Shown here: positions 6,598 through 9,283 of the stretch, one piece after another | Layout of the letters: each line of letters begins with the position of its first letter | How positions within the stretch are numbered: the first letter of the stretch is position 1 | Source of the DNA: Acidobacteriaceae bacterium | Lineage (GTDB): Bacteria; Acidobacteriota; Terriglobia; Terriglobales; Acidobacteriaceae | DNA: 9,283 bases | Assembly (NCBI GenBank): GCA_027306745.1 | Contig: DAHUZD010000102.1 | Location: 1-9,283 of the forward strand | Direction of reading: 5' to 3' | Notes under the pieces: generated by a model | Databases searched by the model: none | What the model was told of the DNA's origin: nothing | The model's input: only the letters and a program-made list of their open reading frames with translations | Translations under genes and position numbers: made by a program

Positions 6598-7512
6598 ATG
6601 CTAGAGCCGCTTTCATCCCCGCCTGCGCACACGTTGCCAACGCAACCGCGGCGGTCGATACGCGCAGCCATGCGCACGCGCCAGCCTTTGTTGGCCTGGC
6701 TGGGAGTGGCGCTGCTGGCCGTCTTTGTTCTGGCTGCGTTGTTGGCCCCTTGGATCGCGCAGCAAGACCCGGCGCAGATTGATTTGACGCACAGGCTGGC
6801 TGCTCCCAGCGTTGCGCACTGGTTTGGCACCGATGAGCTGGGGCGCGATGTTTACGCGCGCGTGGTGTATGGCGCGCGCATCTCTCTTCTCGTTTCCACC
6901 GCAGTGGTGAGCACGGCGTTGCTGCTGGGGCTGGTACTGGGCGGGCTGGCCGGTTATTGCGGTGGCTGGATCGATACGGCGCTCAACGTGATATTGATGA
7001 ATACATTTCTCGCTCTGCCGGGTCTGTTGCTGGCCATCGCACTGGTCGCATTTCTGGGGCCGGGGTTGTGGAATCTGATTCTCGCGCTATCCATTACAGG
7101 CTGGGTGGGCTATGCGCGACTGGTGCGCGCGCAGGTGCTTGCCGTGCGGGAACGCGAGTATGTCGAGGCCAGCCGTGCGCTGGGGGCAGGCGGATTGAGA
7201 ATTTTTCTGCGGCACATTCTGCCCAACATTGTGCAGCCAGTGCTGGTGCAGGCATCGGTGGGCATGGCTGGAACCATTCTGGCGGAAGCGACGTTGAGCT
7301 TTTTGGGCCTGGGCGTTCCTCCACCTGCATCCAGTTGGGGCGCGATGCTGAACGATGCGCGTTTTCATCTGCTGGATGCGCCCTACATGGCGGTCTTTCC
7401 TGGGCTGGCGATTGCCTTCAGCGTTCTGGCCTTCAACTTTGTCGGTGATGCGTTGCGCGACCAGATGGACCCGCGCACGCGTGCGCTGGTGGCCCCGGGC
7501 AGGACGGCCTGA
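6598..7512 (+). CDS. dppC: ABC transporter permease, DppC/OppC type
   Basis: Inner-membrane permease subunit of a peptide/nickel-class ABC importer; the partner is a DppB-type subunit. Length is 304 residues, normal for the family. Seen: first membrane segment about 31-52 followed by the OppC-type N-terminal motif ending HWFGTDELGRDVYARVVYGA (74-93). Further hydrophobic segments lie near 96-116, 130-152, 157-176, 213-236 and 265-284. The ATPase-contact EAA loop is EASRALGAGGLRIFLRH (190-206), and FLGLGVPPPASSWG (235-248) is characteristic of DppC. ATG 6598 is preceded by AGGA at a rather long 15-base spacing; the in-frame ATG 6670 is an alternative that would remove 24 non-conserved residues. 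The gene overlaps the next by one base (TGATG). No binding protein or ATPase is nearby, and its DppB partner is on the other strand. Peptide or other substrate is unknown. Confidence 0.93.
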   Translation: MLEPLSSPPAHTLPTQPRRSIRAAMRTRQPLLAWLGVALLAVFVLAALLAPWIAQQDPAQIDLTHRLAAPSVAHWFGTDELGRDVYARVVYGARISLLVSTAVVSTALLLGLVLGGLAGYCGGWIDTALNVILMNTFLALPGLLLAIALVAFLGPGLWNLILALSITGWVGYARLVRAQVLAVREREYVEASRALGAGGLRIFLRHILPNIVQPVLVQASVGMAGTILAEATLSFLGLGVPPPASSWGAMLNDARFHLLDAPYMAVFPGLAIAFSVLAFNFVGDALRDQMDPRTRALVAPGRTA

Positions 7513-7979
7513 TGCGCGTCGGTGTGCTTTCAGACACACATGGGCTGCTGCGCCCGCAGGCCGTCGAAGCTCTGCGCAGTTGTGAACATATTTTGCATGC
7601 GGGCGATGTGGGCGACGCGGCGATATTGGAACAACTGCGCAGTCTGGCTCCCATGACGGCGATTCGCGGCAATGTGGATTGCACAGGCGTCTGTGCGGCT
7701 CTGCCGGAAACAGAGGCCGTGCAGCTTGCGGGTCATTGGGTGTACCTGTTGCACAATCTCGACGATCTGGATCTGCATCCGGCGGCGGCGGGCATGGCTG
7801 CCGTCATCTATGGCCACACGCATCGGCCAGAGATTTCCCGGCGCGATGGCGTGCTCTTTTTGAATCCCGGCAGCGCGGGACCGCGCAGATTTTCCTTGCC
7901 GGTGGCCGTCGCCATTGTGGAGGTAACTCCAGCAGGACTGGAGCCGCGCATTGTTCCGCTGGATGTGAAGGGGCTGTGA
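7512..7979 (+). CDS. yfcE: YfcE/MJ0936-type metallophosphoesterase
   Basis: Small cytosolic metal-dependent phosphodiesterase of the calcineurin-like superfamily; characterised relatives hydrolyse phosphodiesters in vitro, and their physiological substrates are mostly unclear. The 155 residues are close to the usual size. All expected metal ligands are visible: SDTH (D8, H10), AGDVGD (D32), GNVD (N54), H81, and GHTH (H102, H104), followed by the conserved NPGS (118-121). H81 is followed by NLDDLD rather than the GH seen in many relatives, a variation that keeps the ligand. ATG 7512 overlaps the TGA of the permease gene by one base, so translation is probably coupled. That does not by itself link the function to transport. 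Its stop is only 4 bases from the convergent dppB stop. Confidence 0.93.
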   Translation: MRVGVLSDTHGLLRPQAVEALRSCEHILHAGDVGDAAILEQLRSLAPMTAIRGNVDCTGVCAALPETEAVQLAGHWVYLLHNLDDLDLHPAAAGMAAVIYGHTHRPEISRRDGVLFLNPGSAGPRRFSLPVAVAIVEVTPAGLEPRIVPLDVKGL

Positions 7980-7983
7980 GCGG

Positions 7984-8910
7984 TTACTGGCGCACGCGTG
8001 GATTGACGAGGCCGTAGAGCACATCCGTGGCCAGATTCACCAGCACGTAGGTGAGGCCGATGGTGAGGATGCAGCCCTGCACCAGCGGATAATCGCGGTT
8101 GGAGATGGCGGCGATGGTCAACCGTCCCAATCCTGGCCAGGAAAAGATGGTCTCAGTCACGATGGCTCCGGCCAGCAGCGTGCCAAATTGCAGGCCCAGC
8201 ACGGTCAGCAGCGGAATCATGGCGTTGGGCAACGCATGGCGATACACCACGGCGCGCTCGGCCAGACCCTTGGCGCGTGCCGTGCGGATGTAGTCCTGCC
8301 CTAGCTCTTCCAACATGGTGGTGCGCACCATGCGCGTAAGAATGGCGGCCATGCCGCTGCCGAGCGTAATCACCGGCAAAACAAAATGCCGCCAGGAACC
8401 GGCTCCAGAGACAGGCAGCCAGTTCAACTCAATGCCAAAAAACAAAATCAAAATTGGCGCCAGTGCGAAAGTGGGAAAGGACAAGCCGAAAAGGCTGACC
8501 ACGCTGAGCCAGTGATCTTGCCATTGCGAGCGATGCAGTGCGCTGGCTATGCCCGCGGGCAGGGCCAGCAAAATGGAAAACAAGATCGCAGGAATTGCCA
8601 ACGCAATCGTGTAGGGATAGCGCGAAAACACTAAGCGGGCCACAGGGGCATTCAGGCGCAACGAACGGCCCAGATCTCCGTGCAGAACGCCGCTCCAATA
8701 GTGGAGATATTGCAGCGGCAGCGGCACGTCCAACCCATAGGCGTGGCGCAGCGCGGCAATGTCGCTCGCCGTTGCCCCTTCGCCCAGCATCTGCTGCACT
8801 GGATCGCCCGGCACCAGATGAATGAGTAGAAAGACCACGGAGACCACCAGCCACAGCACGGGCAGCAGCAGCAAAAGTCGCCGGAGGGTTGTGCGCAGGG
8901 CTTGTTTCAT
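7984..8910 (-). CDS. dppB: ABC transporter permease, DppB/OppB type
   Basis: Inner-membrane permease subunit that pairs with a DppC-type subunit in peptide/nickel-class ABC importers; 308 residues is normal. Seen: first membrane helix about 11-32 followed by HLVPGDPV (31-38), the OppB signature. The extracytoplasmic region includes YGLDVPLPLQYLHY (58-71) and GDLGRSL (78-84). Further helices lie near 100-122, 135-160, 177-195, 232-255 and 278-300. The EAA loop is YIRTARAKGLAERAVVYRHA (207-226), then ETIFSWPGLGRL (253-264). ATG 8910 has GGAAAG just upstream (8919-8914, - strand), and an in-frame TGA touches the ATG, so the start is fixed. It is oriented opposite to the DppC-type gene and converges on yfcE. 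The partnership with that DppC is inferred from family and proximity only. Confidence 0.94.
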   Translation of the reverse strand: MKQALRTTLRRLLLLLPVLWLVVSVVFLLIHLVPGDPVQQMLGEGATASDIAALRHAYGLDVPLPLQYLHYWSGVLHGDLGRSLRLNAPVARLVFSRYPYTIALAIPAILFSILLALPAGIASALHRSQWQDHWLSVVSLFGLSFPTFALAPILILFFGIELNWLPVSGAGSWRHFVLPVITLGSGMAAILTRMVRTTMLEELGQDYIRTARAKGLAERAVVYRHALPNAMIPLLTVLGLQFGTLLAGAIVTETIFSWPGLGRLTIAAISNRDYPLVQGCILTIGLTYVLVNLATDVLYGLVNPRVRQ

Positions 8911-9041
8911 TCACTTTCCATCGCTTCCATCTCTTCCACCGTAGCGAAGTGGCCGCGCAACGATGGAAGCTTCGTGGTTTTGAGTCTAGCATCGGCGGCG
9001 TGCTGCTTTGGCGTGGGGGCGGCTTGTCGTAGATTGAAACT
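8911..9041. promoter_or_regulatory. Divergent region between dppB and the HAD gene
   Basis: The 131 bases must carry start signals for both genes. The dppB side holds a 9-base tandem repeat and its inverted copy (listed separately). On the + side, TTGGCG (9008-9013) and TAGATT (9030-9035) are 16 bases apart and resemble a weak sigma-70 promoter. It would start transcripts almost at the ATG of the HAD gene, which has no visible ribosome-binding site, so a leaderless message is possible but unproven. HindIII-like palindrome GAAGCTTC is at 8967-8974. Confidence 0.35.
8915..8941 (-). repeat. Three 9-base tandem repeats in the dppB leader
   Basis: On the - strand the units read CGGTGGAAG, AGATGGAAG and CGATGGAAA, ending four bases before the dppB ATG. 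Each contains GGAA, and the last supplies the dppB ribosome-binding site. A fourth, inverted copy, GATGGAAGC on + (8962-8970), is the exact reverse complement of GCTTCCATC (8923-8931), so a 9-base-pair stem with a 30-base loop can form. Confidence 0.75.
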
Positions 9042-9283
9042 ATGTCCATCGAGCCCGGCAACCGGTTGCCCAAGGAAAGTCTGCGCCTCTATGTATTTGA
9101 TCTGGACGGAACGCTGATTGATTCGCGCGTGGATCTGGTGCACTCCGTCAATGCAACGCTGCGGCACTTTCAGCGGCATGAACTGCCCGCAGACGTGATT
9201 GCCAGCTATATCGGCGATGGCGCAGGGATGCTGGTGCGGCGGGCCTTTGGCGATCCGCAGGATACGGCGCTACTCGACGCGGC
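9042..9283 (+). CDS. gph: HAD-family hydrolase, phosphoglycolate phosphatase-like, 5' part
   Basis: Only the first 80 codons are in the window; the gene runs off the right edge. Seen: HAD motif I in VFDLDGTLIDS (18-28), with nucleophile D20 and general acid D22, then DLVHSVN and ASYIGDGAGMLVRRAFGD, which match the start of the cap domain in Gph-type enzymes. Such enzymes dephosphorylate 2-phosphoglycolate, a product of oxidative DNA damage repair and Rubisco oxygenation, but many relatives act on other small phosphates. The ATG at 9042 is the first possible start because an in-frame TAG lies at 9030-9032. No ribosome-binding site is visible before it. It is divergent from dppB. The family is firm; the substrate is probable only. 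Confidence 0.85.
   Translation, partial: MSIEPGNRLPKESLRLYVFDLDGTLIDSRVDLVHSVNATLRHFQRHELPADVIASYIGDGAGMLVRRAFGDPQDTALLDA

Noticed and set aside
6957..7448. 163-codon + strand open frame inside the DppC-type gene
   Set aside because: Out-of-frame shadow; no domain, and the overlapping permease frame has intact EAA and membrane segments.
8429..9073. 214-codon - strand open frame crossing the dppB start
   Set aside because: Shadow of dppB. Its RWK-RWK-RWK stretch is simply the translation of the 9-base tandem repeat, not evidence of a protein.
1..9283. Mobile element, CRISPR array, tRNA, rRNA or defence system
   Set aside because: No transposase, integrase, direct-repeat/spacer pattern, tRNA-like cloverleaf or known defence protein motif was seen on either strand.

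Overview
This is a moderately GC-rich bacterial chromosomal window with tightly packed genes on both strands. There is no sign of phage, plasmid, insertion sequence, CRISPR array, tRNA or rRNA. The mix of housekeeping genes and envelope-sugar genes, with a dnaB-alr core, would fit a Gram-negative such as an acidobacterium (Terriglobia-like). That placement is an inference from protein flavour only; no taxonomic marker was tested.

Layout from left to right. (1) Bases 1-1360, + strand: the 3' end of a nucleotide-sugar epimerase (extended SDR, close in motif to dTDP-rhamnose/UDP-glucose 4-epimerases). It overlaps a family-2 glycosyltransferase gene, and this looks like the end of a surface-polysaccharide operon. 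(2) Bases 1361-4179, + strand: a structured 140-base leader, then replicative helicase dnaB and alanine racemase alr, an adjacency also known from E. coli. (3) Bases 4226-6531, - strand: a family-4 glycosyltransferase followed by an NAD-dependent epimerase/dehydratase. The two are translationally coupled through an overlapping TTGA, forming a second small glycan operon. (4) Bases 6598-8910: a peptide/nickel-type ABC importer permease pair that is split. A DppC-type permease on + overlaps a YfcE-type metallophosphoesterase by one base, and a DppB-type permease lies on - and converges on them with a 4-base gap. (5) Bases 8911-9283: a 131-base divergent region with a 9-base tandem repeat, then the start of a HAD-family, phosphoglycolate phosphatase-like gene that runs off the window.

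The two glycan operons probably modify cell-surface polysaccharide, and alr supplies D-alanine for peptidoglycan. The permease pair would need a substrate-binding protein and ATPases that are not here. No wholly new system is evident. The most unusual points are the convergent split of dppB and dppC around the phosphoesterase gene, the repeat array over the dppB ribosome-binding region, and the structured dnaB leader.
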